Below are positions 1 through 8,291 of a stretch of 64,000 nt of DNA, one piece after another; position 1 is the first letter of the stretch, and each line of letters opens with the position of its first letter. The notes under the pieces were generated by a model that was not told where the DNA came from, made no database searches, and worked only from the letters and a program-made list of their open reading frames with translations. The DNA is taken from positions 1 to 64,000 of the forward strand of contig NZ_VOSW01000003.1 in assembly GCF_009690905.1 (NCBI RefSeq), in the 5' to 3' direction. The stretch is from Paraburkholderia madseniana (lineage in GTDB: Bacteria; Pseudomonadota; Gammaproteobacteria; Burkholderiales; Burkholderiaceae). The translations under genes were made by a program, and so were the position numbers.

Positions 1-3
1 TCA

Positions 4-119
4 TGCCTGATGACCATAGCGAGTCGGTCCCACCCCTTCCCATCCCGAACAGGACCGTGAAACGACTCCACGCCGATGATAGTGCGGATTCCCGTGTGAA
101 AGTAGGTAATCGTCAGGCT
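4..119 (+). rRNA. rrf: 5S ribosomal RNA
   Basis: This is a complete 5S rRNA. It starts at TGCCTGATGACCATAGCG and ends at AATCGTCAGGC, and these two ends pair to form helix I. The internal segment CCCATCCCGAACAGG is the typical loop B/C sequence of bacterial 5S. The sequence closely resembles betaproteobacterial (Burkholderia-type) 5S as I know it. A strong hairpin follows directly, so this is the distal end of an rRNA operon whose 16S and 23S genes lie before the window. Confidence 0.95.
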
Positions 120-132
120 CCCCTGCAGCATC

Positions 133-163
133 AGAAACCCCACCCCGCAAAGGTGGGGTTTCT
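133..163 (+). terminator. rrn operon terminator
   Basis: A perfect 12-bp stem, AGAAACCCCACC against GGTGGGGTTTCT with a 7-nt loop, begins 14 nt after the 5S gene. The T residues lie within the 3' stem arm instead of forming a long tail. Position and strength indicate the intrinsic terminator of the rRNA operon. Confidence 0.88.
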
Positions 164-314
164 GCGTTTACGGCGCAAAAACCAGCCATCTGAAAACATC
201 GCCACCGTGAGACCCTGTCCGGTGCGGCTCCTGTTCTACCGGCGTGACTCCTATCAGTAACGCCGCAAAATCGCCGACGCTAGTTCCCCCGCCGTCCTGC
301 ATCATCCCATCCGT

Positions 315-779
315 TTAAGCCCTTTTCCGCACCGGCGTCTGATACGACAAGCCTGCGGTGAAGCGGTCAAGTCGTTCACTGGCGTCGGTGATCGCCCAAA
401 GGGGTGCGCTGTGCAGTTGCCGATCGTAGTTCGATGCGATTTCGGCGAAAAGCGCGAACCCTGCGCTGTCCAATCTCCACTCGCCGGTCTCACGGCCGGC
501 ATCGAAAGCCGCCGACACCGCTCTCTCCGCCGCGCCGATCTGCTCGCCCGTCGTCGAGCCAAAACCCGATTCAGCCAGAAAACCCATCAACAGCATGACC
601 TGCGTGAGCGTTTGCGCATCGCTCGTGCTGCCGGCACCCCGGCGCAAGGCGTCGAGCGCCAGATGCACGCGCAGGGCAAGGTCGTCGGCGACCTGCCGTG
701 CGATTGGCAGCAGCATGGCTTTGTCATGCCGAGCACGTGCAGCGCCAGTTCTGCGGGAAAACGGAATAGGTTGTGCCAT
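315..779 (-). CDS. conserved hypothetical protein, about 154 aa
   Basis: A 154-residue soluble protein with no signal peptide or membrane segment. It opens with a basic stretch (MAQPIPFSRRTGAARARHDK) and continues as mostly helical, alanine- and leucine-rich sequence, for example VADDLALRVHLALDALRR. I recognise no catalytic motif. It stands alone, converging on the rRNA operon. Codon use is GC-rich like its neighbours, which supports a real gene. A DNA- or RNA-associated role is possible from the basic N-terminus but unproven. The start could lie slightly downstream. Confidence 0.6.
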   Translation of the reverse strand: MAQPIPFSRRTGAARARHDKAMLLPIARQVADDLALRVHLALDALRRGAGSTSDAQTLTQVMLLMGFLAESGFGSTTGEQIGAAERAVSAAFDAGRETGEWRLDSAGFALFAEIASNYDRQLHSAPLWAITDASERLDRFTAGLSYQTPVRKRA

Positions 780-1178
780 GACGGTCCAGTGTTATGCCTG
801 TGCAGATGCAATAACGGCGCGGGCGGTAAAAGGTTGAGCCCTTATTACGCGGCTAACACGCCCCAATTTGGCCGTCGAAAGCGGTGGGATGGCGGTCCTA
901 AGCCAATCGGCATAGATTGACCGGTACACCCGAACTTTCATCTCGATTGCACGGGTGTTTCGATTCCCCTCGTTTTGTCGCAGTGTCGAATCGAACAGTC
1001 TCTTGAACACCCGGTCCCGCATCATGGCGACCGGATACACCAGGCCCTGCCTGGTCGTTGTGCCCGGCGGTTTGGTCGACCGTGGACACACTGTTAGTAC
1101 ACTTCAGACCTAGGCAAGCAGCCCACATTCCGCTGCAAGCGCCGCGCAATCCAGCCCGCGGCACCTGTCAAATCGGCT
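780..1178. other. intergenic region, no convincing gene
   Basis: About 400 bases between the hypothetical gene and the GntR regulator, both on the minus strand. A minus-strand reading frame of 99 codons (792-1091) exists, but it has no clear ribosome binding site and no recognisable domain, and its composition resembles non-coding sequence. The region probably holds the promoter of the hypothetical gene and the 3' end of the GntR transcript. I see no strong repeat or terminator. Confidence 0.4.
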
Positions 1179-2024
1179 TCACTCCTGATCCGGCTCATCA
1201 GCCGGCGCCACACTACGCGCCCTCACGCGTCGGCGAATCTCCGAATCGAGAATCAGCCGGCCACGCAACTTGCCCTTCATCCGCTTCACATAGCGTGGCG
1301 CTTCGGTCATGTGGACCACCATCAGCTCGCGCACCTTTTCCACGTCACGTTCACGCGCCGCTTTCGTGATCGCTTTGTGAATCTTCACGTTGGCGAGACC
1401 AAAACGTTCATGTTCGACCTGCGGCGTGTCGTTACGAAACTCGATCAATTGTCGGATCATTTCGTTGATCAACTCGCAACTGAACCGCAGGAATGGATTG
1501 GGATTCGCCGCCGCGAGGATGTCGTGAAAGTTGACGTCTTCCTGACGTTGTCGAACGATGTCCTGTCCGCCATGTGACGAAGCCGGCCGGTCGCAGCACG
1601 CAATGCTTGCTTCGAGCGCCTCGAAGTCCTGCTCCGTCAGATGCGGCACCGCACCCGCCGCCAGCTCCGGCTCCAGCAATTTACGCACGGTGTAAATATC
1701 GTCGATCGATACATCCTTGAAGAACAGGTAGTTCTGCAAGAGCTGTAGTGTGCGATCGAGCGGCACTTCAACCACCATGCCGCCGCCGCTAGGGCCCGTG
1801 GTCACCTTGATGAGACCTTGCACCTCGAGCGACTTCAGCGCCTCGCGAATCGTGCTTTTGCTCACCGAAAAGAGCTGCTGCAATTCCACCTCACGCGGCA
1901 GGCGGTCACCCGGTTTCAGGTCTTTCTCAGTGATGAGCCGCTTGATCTCCTCGGCGACCAGATCGCCGCGCTTTTGCTGCTTGATCTCAATCGCGGCGCC
2001 AGCCTTGGCGCGGTCGATGGCCAT
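1179..2024 (-). CDS. GntR/FadR-family transcriptional regulator
   Basis: A 281-residue repressor. Residues about 18-85 form a GntR winged helix (LKPGDRLPREVELQQLF, then SVSKSTIREALKSLEVQGLI). Residues about 110-250 form an all-helical FCD ligand domain with metal-binding-type histidines (FHDIL, and HERFGLANVKIHKAI). The ATG at 2024 was chosen because GGGAG precedes it at good spacing; a longer frame upstream has none. It is transcribed divergently from the Liv-type operon starting at 2298. Palindromes in the shared 270-bp gap are likely operators, so it probably represses the transporter and hydrolase operon in response to the substrate or a breakdown product. The ligand cannot be read from the sequence. 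Confidence 0.88.
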   Translation of the reverse strand: MAIDRAKAGAAIEIKQQKRGDLVAEEIKRLITEKDLKPGDRLPREVELQQLFSVSKSTIREALKSLEVQGLIKVTTGPSGGGMVVEVPLDRTLQLLQNYLFFKDVSIDDIYTVRKLLEPELAAGAVPHLTEQDFEALEASIACCDRPASSHGGQDIVRQRQEDVNFHDILAAANPNPFLRFSCELINEMIRQLIEFRNDTPQVEHERFGLANVKIHKAITKAARERDVEKVRELMVVHMTEAPRYVKRMKGKLRGRLILDSEIRRRVRARSVAPADEPDQE

Positions 2025-2124
2025 TTCCGTTACTCCCAGTTTTGTCCTGCATGCTTTCGACGGGCCGCCGGGCCTGCCATGGCACGGAAAGCCGTGCCGC
2101 TGCCGCCAGGAATTTTGCCTTATT

Positions 2125-2181
2125 GACACTCGAATTTATTGTACCTACGATCGAGTCCAACCTATTTATCATGATAAATAG
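2125..2181. promoter_or_regulatory. divergent promoter/operator region with palindromes
   Basis: Two symmetric elements sit between the GntR gene and the ABC operon. At 2162-2181 there is a perfect 20-bp AT-rich palindrome, CTATTTATCATGATAAATAG. Just upstream (about 2128-2156) an interrupted repeat, ACTCGA to TCGAGT, encloses TTGTACCTACGA, which resembles the TnGT-(n)-ACnA layout bound by FadR-family proteins. They are candidate operators for the adjacent regulator; binding is inferred. Confidence 0.55.
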
Positions 2182-2297
2182 AACAAAGCCGGTGTGGTGG
2201 AAAACTTCTCGGCGACCAGCAGGCTTTCGTCGTCGCCCGCGCAGTCTTTCAGTTTCGCAGTCGGTCAGTGCGTGTCTCTTTCATAAGGAGCGTCATT

Positions 2298-3506
2298 TTG
2301 AATCGCCGAAATATGTTGAAGCTGGCCGCGCTGTCGGCCGTTCCGGGGACGTTGGGCTCGCTGGTCGCGCGTAGCGCGTTCGCGCAGGCCGGGACCTTGC
2401 AGTTCGCCTGTCCGGTGCCGATGTCGGGCCCGTTCGCGGCGAACGGCAAGTATGCCGACCTCGGCATGAAGCTCGCTATCGAGCAGTACGGCAAGGTACT
2501 CGGTCAACCGCTCGCGTACACGGTGCTCGATACGGAAGGCAAGCCCGCGACGGCAGTGCGCCGCGTGCAGGAAATCGCGCAGCAGAAGAATGCACGTTTC
2601 TTCGCGGGCGGTATTTTGTCCTCCGAAGCTTTGGCGATGGGCAAGGAAGTGCAGAAGGCCGACGGCATCTTTATCACCACGGCGGGCGCGGACGAAATCA
2701 CTGGAAAAGACTGCAACGACGCGACTTTTCGCTGGTCCGTGCCGACCTACGGCGCGATCGAACAGACCGTGCGCCCGCTGATCCAAATGTTGCCGAAAGC
2801 AAAACGCTGGTACACCATCACACCGCAATACGTATTCGGCGACGGTTTGCTATCGGCAGCCAAGGCGATTTTCAAGGAGAAGGGCATTGAGCACGTGGGC
2901 AATAGCTACCACTCGCTCAACGAGAAGGAATTCAGCGGCTATCTGACGAATGCAGTCGCCGCGAAGCCCGACGTCCTGCTGATTCTCAACTTCGGTTCGC
3001 AATCGTCCGACACGTTGCGCCAGGCCGTGAGCTTCGGCATGAAGAACAATTGCACGATTCTGCTCGCGTGGGCTTCCGGGCTGGAGCAGTTCGAATCGCT
3101 CGGTGCGGACTTGTGCGAAGGCGTCTATTTTGGCGCACAGTATTGGCACGACATCGACTCGCCGCTCAATCGCGATCTCGTCAAGCGCAGCAATGCCGCG
3201 TTCAAAGCCAATCCGAACTACAGCCTCGCGGGTTCTTATATCTGCACAAAGATCTTGCTCGACGGCATTGTGAAAGCAGGCACAGTCGATCCGAAGAAAG
3301 TGGTCGCGACGCTCGAGGGGATGAAATACGACGGCTTGACCGGTCCGGAGGAGGTCCGCAAGGGCGACCATCAGGTGCTGAAGAACTACTATCTGTTGAA
3401 GGGCAAGGCGAAGAACAAGATGAAAAACGCCGACGACTACGCGGATATCGTGAGTTCCGGCCAGTCGTTCCTCCCGCTCGACAAGACCGGCTGCAAGATG
3501 GCTTGA
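2298..3506 (+). CDS. Liv-type ABC transporter substrate-binding protein
   Basis: A 402-residue periplasmic binding protein of the branched-chain amino acid/amide class (Peripla_BP_6). A TTG start at 2298 is preferred because AAGGAG lies 8 nt before it; the longer frame from 2268 has no such site. The N-terminus (MNRRNMLKLAALSAVPG, cleavage near SAFAQA) is an export signal with a twin-arginine-like pair. The mature part begins with a strand typical of the family (LQFACPVPMSGPFAANG). It heads an operon with two permeases, two ATPases and two hydrolases. The ligand is therefore probably an amide, ureido compound or peptide derivative, not necessarily a branched-chain amino acid. Confidence 0.9.
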   Translation: MNRRNMLKLAALSAVPGTLGSLVARSAFAQAGTLQFACPVPMSGPFAANGKYADLGMKLAIEQYGKVLGQPLAYTVLDTEGKPATAVRRVQEIAQQKNARFFAGGILSSEALAMGKEVQKADGIFITTAGADEITGKDCNDATFRWSVPTYGAIEQTVRPLIQMLPKAKRWYTITPQYVFGDGLLSAAKAIFKEKGIEHVGNSYHSLNEKEFSGYLTNAVAAKPDVLLILNFGSQSSDTLRQAVSFGMKNNCTILLAWASGLEQFESLGADLCEGVYFGAQYWHDIDSPLNRDLVKRSNAAFKANPNYSLAGSYICTKILLDGIVKAGTVDPKKVVATLEGMKYDGLTGPEEVRKGDHQVLKNYYLLKGKAKNKMKNADDYADIVSSGQSFLPLDKTGCKMA

Positions 3507-3578
3507 TGCATCCGTGCCGCAAGCAACGCGGCAAGCTCGTTGGCAGCACCCCATCGCTACACCCTTTAGACGGACGCC

Positions 3579-4439
3579 ATGAACGTTTATCTCCTGCAGA
3601 TCGTCAACGGTATCGGAGTGGGAATGTTGTATTTCCTGCTCGCGGTTGGGTTGTCGATCGTGTTCGGCCTGCTGCGTTTCGTGAATTTCGCGCACGGCGC
3701 GTTCTATCTGCTCGGCGCGTACTTTTGCTATCAGGCGATGCAGTGGTCGATGAATTTCTGGACCGCGCTCGTCGTCGTGCCGATCGTCGTCGGCGCGCTT
3801 GCGTGGATCGTCGAGAAGCTGATTCTGCGGCACGTCTACGCGCAACAGCATGAGTTTCATATTCTCGTGACGGTCGGTCTCGCCCTCGTCGTGCAGGAAT
3901 GCGCGATCCTGATCTGGGGGCCGCTCGGCGACAACGTGCCGGTTCCCGACATGTTGAACGGCGTCGTGATCTGGGGCAGTTTCGTGTACCCGAAATACCG
4001 CCTGTTTGTGATTGGCTTCACGGCTGTGCTGGCTGCGCTGTTGTGGTGGGTGCTGGAGGGTACACGGCTCGGTAGCGCGGTGCGCGCCGGCAGTGAATCG
4101 ACGGAGATGGTGTCGCTGCTTGGCATCAACGTGATGCGCGTTTTCAGCCTGGTGTTCGCGCTGGGCGCCGCCACTGCCGCTTTGGCCGGTGTGCTCGCCG
4201 CGCCGATTCGCGGTGTCGATCCGTTCATGGGCATCGAGGCGCTCAGCGTCGCGTTCGTGGTGGTGGTAGTCGGTGGAATGGGCAACTTTCTGGGCGCGCT
4301 GGTTGGCGGGTTGCTGGTCGGCATCGTGCAGAGCGTGATGAGTACGTTGTGGCCGGAAGGTGCACGCCTGATGATCTATGTTGCGATGGCCGCAGTGCTG
4401 CTGCTACGGCCGAACGGCTTGCTCGGGAGAGCGGCATGA
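3579..4439 (+). CDS. Liv-type ABC transporter permease, LivH class
   Basis: A 286-residue inner-membrane permease with about eight hydrophobic segments. The family signature SIVFGLLRFVNFAHGAFYLLGAY lies near residue 30, and GGMGNFLGALVGGLLVGI is in the C-terminal third as the ATPase-coupling loop region. It starts 72 nt after the binding protein and its stop overlaps the next start as ATGA, so the two permeases are translationally coupled. It pairs with the LivM-type subunit to form the transmembrane channel. Confidence 0.9.
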   Translation: MNVYLLQIVNGIGVGMLYFLLAVGLSIVFGLLRFVNFAHGAFYLLGAYFCYQAMQWSMNFWTALVVVPIVVGALAWIVEKLILRHVYAQQHEFHILVTVGLALVVQECAILIWGPLGDNVPVPDMLNGVVIWGSFVYPKYRLFVIGFTAVLAALLWWVLEGTRLGSAVRAGSESTEMVSLLGINVMRVFSLVFALGAATAALAGVLAAPIRGVDPFMGIEALSVAFVVVVVGGMGNFLGALVGGLLVGIVQSVMSTLWPEGARLMIYVAMAAVLLLRPNGLLGRAA

Positions 4440-5515
4440 TCGATACCTCGAAACCTGGTGTTCATGACACTTCTTCCCGGCCGGCTCAACGCAGCTTGAA
4501 GCACGCATTGCACCGCTATCGCTTCCTGTTGCTTGCGTTGCTGGTCGTGTGTGTATTGCCGCTGACGCTGCGTTCCGGATCGTTAGCCACGGAAGTACTG
4601 GTGTTCGCGCTCGCCGCACTCGGTTGCAATCTGCTGCTCGGCCATACGGGTTTGCTCTCCTTCGGGCAGGGCATCTTCTTCGGACTCGGCAGTTATTGCG
4701 CGGGCCTCGTTCTTACCAAAACGGGCATGCCGATACCCGTGGCGCTGCTTGCCGCAATCGTGATTGGCGCGGCTGCCGCTGCGCTGGTCGGCTGGTTTTC
4801 GATTCGCCAACGCGGTACGTACTTCGTGATGTTGACGCTCGCGTTCGGGCAACTGTTCTACTTCCTCGCCTACACCACGCCCGATCTGACCGGAGGTGAC
4901 AACGGTCTGCTCGACATCCCACGCCCGGCCCTGGGATTGTTCGGCAAAGTACTCGTGCCGTTGACTTCGCCGTGGCAGTACTACGCTTTCGTCGCCGTGC
5001 TGTTCCTCGTGGTGTTCTGGTTGCTGATGCGTGTCTCGCACTCGGTGTTCGGCCGCACGTTGCTGGCGATTCGCGACAACGAGGCACGCGCAGCCGCGGT
5101 TGGCTATGACGTCAAGCGCTTCAAGCTCATGGCGTTCGTGATCTCCGGCGCGGTGACGGGCCTCGCTGGAGCGTTGCACGCGTTGATGACCGGCATCGCG
5201 CCGCTGTCCAACATCGATTACCACACGAGCGAGATGATTCTCGTGATGACAGTGATCGGTGGCACGGGCAATCTGTTCGCATCGGTGCTGGGCGCGGCGT
5301 TCTATGTGCTGTTCGCCGACTGGTTGTCCACGCTATGGCCGCGCTGGCTGTTGCTGCTCGGTATCGTGCTGATCGCCGTTAGCCTTTTCATGCAGCGTGG
5401 GATATGGGGTTTGGGCGAACGAATCTGGCAGGCACTGCGGCGTAACTCATCCACAGACGCTGACAACGATACAGGCAACAGCGCAGGCAACCACGCAACC
5501 AGGGAGCGCGTATGA
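4436..5515 (+). CDS. Liv-type ABC transporter permease, LivM class
   Basis: A 359-residue permease. The ATG at 4436, overlapping the previous stop by 4 nt, is chosen over an upstream in-frame ATG inside livH. A hydrophilic N-terminal stretch of about 25 residues precedes the membrane segments. Family signatures are NLLLGHTGLLSFGQGIFFGL (about residue 65) and FGRTLLAIRDNEARAAAVGYD (about 205), the cytoplasmic coupling loop. The C-terminus is a hydrophilic tail rich in Asn and Thr. Its end overlaps the ATPase gene by 4 nt. Confidence 0.9.
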   Translation: MIDTSKPGVHDTSSRPAQRSLKHALHRYRFLLLALLVVCVLPLTLRSGSLATEVLVFALAALGCNLLLGHTGLLSFGQGIFFGLGSYCAGLVLTKTGMPIPVALLAAIVIGAAAAALVGWFSIRQRGTYFVMLTLAFGQLFYFLAYTTPDLTGGDNGLLDIPRPALGLFGKVLVPLTSPWQYYAFVAVLFLVVFWLLMRVSHSVFGRTLLAIRDNEARAAAVGYDVKRFKLMAFVISGAVTGLAGALHALMTGIAPLSNIDYHTSEMILVMTVIGGTGNLFASVLGAAFYVLFADWLSTLWPRWLLLLGIVLIAVSLFMQRGIWGLGERIWQALRRNSSTDADNDTGNSAGNHATRERV

Positions 5516-6279
5516 GCGAAGCGATTCTGCAAGCGAGCGGCGTGGTGAAGCGGTATGGCAAATTCACGGCGCTCTCCGAAGTCAATCTGCGCGTCTTGCC
5601 ACGTACCGTGCACTCGGTGATCGGTCCGAACGGCGCAGGCAAGACGACGCTGTTTCACGTGTTGACGGGCACGTTGCCTATCACCGACGGGAAGATCATC
5701 TTCGACGGTCATGACGTGACGCATGAACCCGACCATAAACGCGTGCGTCGCGGCGTCGCGCGTTCGTTTCAGGTGACGAGTCTGTTCGCCAATCTGAGTG
5801 TGCGCGAAAATCTGCGGCTCGCCGCGCAAGGTGTCGACGCGGTGCGTGCGTTGAACGCATGGACGCCGCCGCACGGTGCACTCACCCACGCGGACACCGT
5901 CGACAGTGTGCTTGAACGCCTCGCGTTGCAGCGCTTTAGCGAGGTGCCTGCGGGCGCGCTATCGCATGGTCAGCAGCGACGGCTTGAAGTCGGCATGGCG
6001 CTCGCAGCGCGGCCCAAGGCGATCTTTCTGGATGAGCCGACTTCCGGCATGGGCATCGACGACCTCGACGACATGAAGCAATTGATCCGCGGCCTGCGCG
6101 ACGATTACACCGTCGTGCTGATCGAACACAACATGGGCATCGTGATGGACATCTCCGACACGATCACCGTCATGCAGCAAGGGCGCGTGCTGGTGGAAGG
6201 GCGCCCGGACGACATTCGCGGCGACGAGCGCGTGCGCAGCGCCTATCTCGGCAACATGATCACCGGAGGCCGCGCATGA
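5512..6279 (+). CDS. Liv-type ABC transporter ATPase, LivG class
   Basis: A 255-residue cytoplasmic ATPase with the Walker A motif GPNGAGKTT near residue 38, an LSHGQQRRLEVGMAL signature and Walker B IFLDEPTSGMG. The switch histidine lies in VLIEHNMG. The C-terminal tail (GDERVRSAYLG) is typical of LivG-type subunits. It overlaps both flanking genes by 4 nt and energises the preceding permease pair together with the next ATPase. Confidence 0.92.
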   Translation: MSEAILQASGVVKRYGKFTALSEVNLRVLPRTVHSVIGPNGAGKTTLFHVLTGTLPITDGKIIFDGHDVTHEPDHKRVRRGVARSFQVTSLFANLSVRENLRLAAQGVDAVRALNAWTPPHGALTHADTVDSVLERLALQRFSEVPAGALSHGQQRRLEVGMALAARPKAIFLDEPTSGMGIDDLDDMKQLIRGLRDDYTVVLIEHNMGIVMDISDTITVMQQGRVLVEGRPDDIRGDERVRSAYLGNMITGGRA

Positions 6280-6977
6280 TTCTCGACGTGCAACAGATTC
6301 ACGGCTTCTACGGCAAGAGTCACATCCTGCAAGGCGTGTCCCTGCAAATCAATGATGGTGAGACGGTCACGCTGTTAGGCCGTAACGGCGCAGGTAAGTC
6401 GACCACGCTCAAGGCCATTGCCGGCGTCGTCGCACCACAGCGCGGTACGGTGACATTCAATGGCGTTGCCATCAACGGCATGCCGCCGCACAAGATCGCT
6501 TCGCGCGGCGTGTGCTTCGTGCCCGAACATCGCGGCGTCTTTCGTCTGCTGACCGTCGAAGAAAACCTGCGGCTCGGCGCGCGCAAGGATTCGCCGTGGC
6601 AACTCGACGACATCTACCGCATTTTCCCGCGCCTGAAAGAGCGGCGCACGAACGGTGGTGCGCAACTCTCCGGCGGCGAACAGCAGATGCTCGCAATCGG
6701 TCGTGCGTTGATGAATCATCCGCGATTGTTAATGCTCGACGAACCGGTTGAAGGTCTCGCGCCGGTGATCGTCGAAGAGATCGTCGCGCAACTCAAGTTG
6801 ATCCGTGAAGCGGGCGTGGCGATTCTGCTGGTTGAGCAGAATCTGGAAGTCTGCACACAACTCGCGGATCGCCATTACATCATCGAACAAGGCGTGATCG
6901 TCTACGAAGGTGACAACGCTTCCTTCGCCGCCGACGATTCGATCAAGGACCGTTATCTGGGCGTGGGCGTCGTCTGA
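6276..6977 (+). CDS. Liv-type ABC transporter ATPase, LivF class
   Basis: A 233-residue ATPase. It shows Walker A GRNGAGKST, the signature LSGGEQQMLAIGRALM, Walker B LLMLDEPVEGLAP and a Q-type switch (LVEQNLE), all at normal LivF spacing. The start overlaps the stop of the preceding ATPase by 4 nt. It is the fifth and last transporter gene; the hydrolase genes follow after 33 nt, so importer and catabolic enzymes appear to be one transcription unit. Confidence 0.92.
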   Translation: MILDVQQIHGFYGKSHILQGVSLQINDGETVTLLGRNGAGKSTTLKAIAGVVAPQRGTVTFNGVAINGMPPHKIASRGVCFVPEHRGVFRLLTVEENLRLGARKDSPWQLDDIYRIFPRLKERRTNGGAQLSGGEQQMLAIGRALMNHPRLLMLDEPVEGLAPVIVEEIVAQLKLIREAGVAILLVEQNLEVCTQLADRHYIIEQGVIVYEGDNASFAADDSIKDRYLGVGVV

Positions 6978-7010
6978 CGCCCACGCTGTCTTCATTACGA
7001 GGAAGCATCG

Positions 7011-8291
7011 ATGCAAGTTCATGAATCAACAACCGTCGCGACGCTCGCTGATCTGCGTGTCGACGGCGCACGGCTCTGGGACAGTCTCATGCAACTCGCG
7101 CAAATCGGCGCGACGAATAAGGGCGGTGTGTGCCGGCTCGCGTTGACTGACCTGGACCGCAAGGCGCGCGACCTCTTTATCGCGTGGGCGAAAGAGATTG
7201 GGTGCAGCGTGCGGATCGACGCGATCGGTAATATCTTCGCGCGGCGTGCGGGTTTGCGCGATGACCTGCCCCCGGTGATGACCGGCAGCCACATCGATAC
7301 GCAGCCCACGGGCGGCAAGTTCGACGGCAATTACGGTGTGCTGGCTGGTCTTGAAGTGTTGCGCACATTGGCCGATGCCAACGTGCGGACGCTCGCGCCG
7401 CTGGAAGTCGCGGTGTGGACCAATGAGGAGGGCTCGCGTTTCGTGCCGGTGATGATGGGTTCAGGCGTGTTCGCCGGTGCGTTCACGTTGGAGCATGCAC
7501 TCGAACAACGCGATCGCGAGGGCATCTCGGTGCGCGACGCACTTGCATCAATCGGTTACGCAGGCGAAAGCGGGAAGCCTCATGCGGTCGGCGCGTATTT
7601 CGAAGCGCATATCGAACAAGGGCCGGTGCTGGAGGCGCATGACACGACGATCGGCGTCGTACAGGGTGCGCTAGGTCAGCGCTGGTACGACGTGACTGTG
7701 CACGGCATGGAAGCGCACGCCGGGCCTACACCGATGGAACTGCGTCGCGACGCATTGCTCGTCGCAGCGGATCTGATTCACGCGGTGAATCGCATTGCTC
7801 TCGATCACGCGCCGCACGGACGCGGCACGGTCGGCTGGCTCGACGTGCATCCGAATTCGCGCAACGTGATCCCAGGCCGCGTAACCTTAACGGTCGATCT
7901 GCGTGCCGCTGACGATGCCTCGCTTACTGAGATGGATGCCGCACTACGCGCTGCCTGCTCGACTGCGGGTGAGAGGGCCGGCATCACGGTCGACGTCGAA
8001 CAAGTGGTGTATTTTCCGCCCCAACCGTTCGCGGCGGACCTGGTCGCCGCGGTTCAGCAAGGTGCGGACACGCTCGGTTTTTCGTCGATGGACGTCATCA
8101 GCGGCGCTGGTCACGACGCCGTCTATCTCGCACGTGTCGCACCCGCAGCGATGATCTTCGTACCGTGCAAGGACGGCATCAGCCACAACGAAATCGAAGA
8201 CGCACGCGCGGACCATCTGGAAGCCGGCTGCAACGTGCTGTTGCAGGCGATGCTGAACGCCGCGCAAGTGGCGGGGGGCACGGAAGCATGA
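7011..8291 (+). CDS. M20-family amidase/carbamoylase (N-carbamoyl-L-amino acid hydrolase or allantoate amidohydrolase type)
   Basis: A 426-residue zinc hydrolase of the hydantoinase/carbamoylase branch of M20. Visible metal and catalytic motifs are TGSHIDTQPTGGKFDGN (about residues 89-105), the acidic pair in WTNEEGSRF (about 140), HIEQGPVLE (about 205) and a C-terminal GAGHDAVY with the last metal histidine. Family members cleave N-carbamoyl amino acids, ureidoglycolate or allantoate. GAGGAAGC precedes the ATG. Placed directly behind an importer and overlapping the M81 gene, it likely hydrolyses the imported compound. The exact substrate is not readable from sequence. Confidence 0.85.
   Translation: MQVHESTTVATLADLRVDGARLWDSLMQLAQIGATNKGGVCRLALTDLDRKARDLFIAWAKEIGCSVRIDAIGNIFARRAGLRDDLPPVMTGSHIDTQPTGGKFDGNYGVLAGLEVLRTLADANVRTLAPLEVAVWTNEEGSRFVPVMMGSGVFAGAFTLEHALEQRDREGISVRDALASIGYAGESGKPHAVGAYFEAHIEQGPVLEAHDTTIGVVQGALGQRWYDVTVHGMEAHAGPTPMELRRDALLVAADLIHAVNRIALDHAPHGRGTVGWLDVHPNSRNVIPGRVTLTVDLRAADDASLTEMDAALRAACSTAGERAGITVDVEQVVYFPPQPFAADLVAAVQQGADTLGFSSMDVISGAGHDAVYLARVAPAAMIFVPCKDGISHNEIEDARADHLEAGCNVLLQAMLNAAQVAGGTEA

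Noticed and set aside
792..1091. 99-codon minus-strand frame between the hypothetical gene and the GntR gene
   Set aside because: No ribosome binding site, no recognisable domain and a composition unlike the neighbours; kept only as intergenic sequence.
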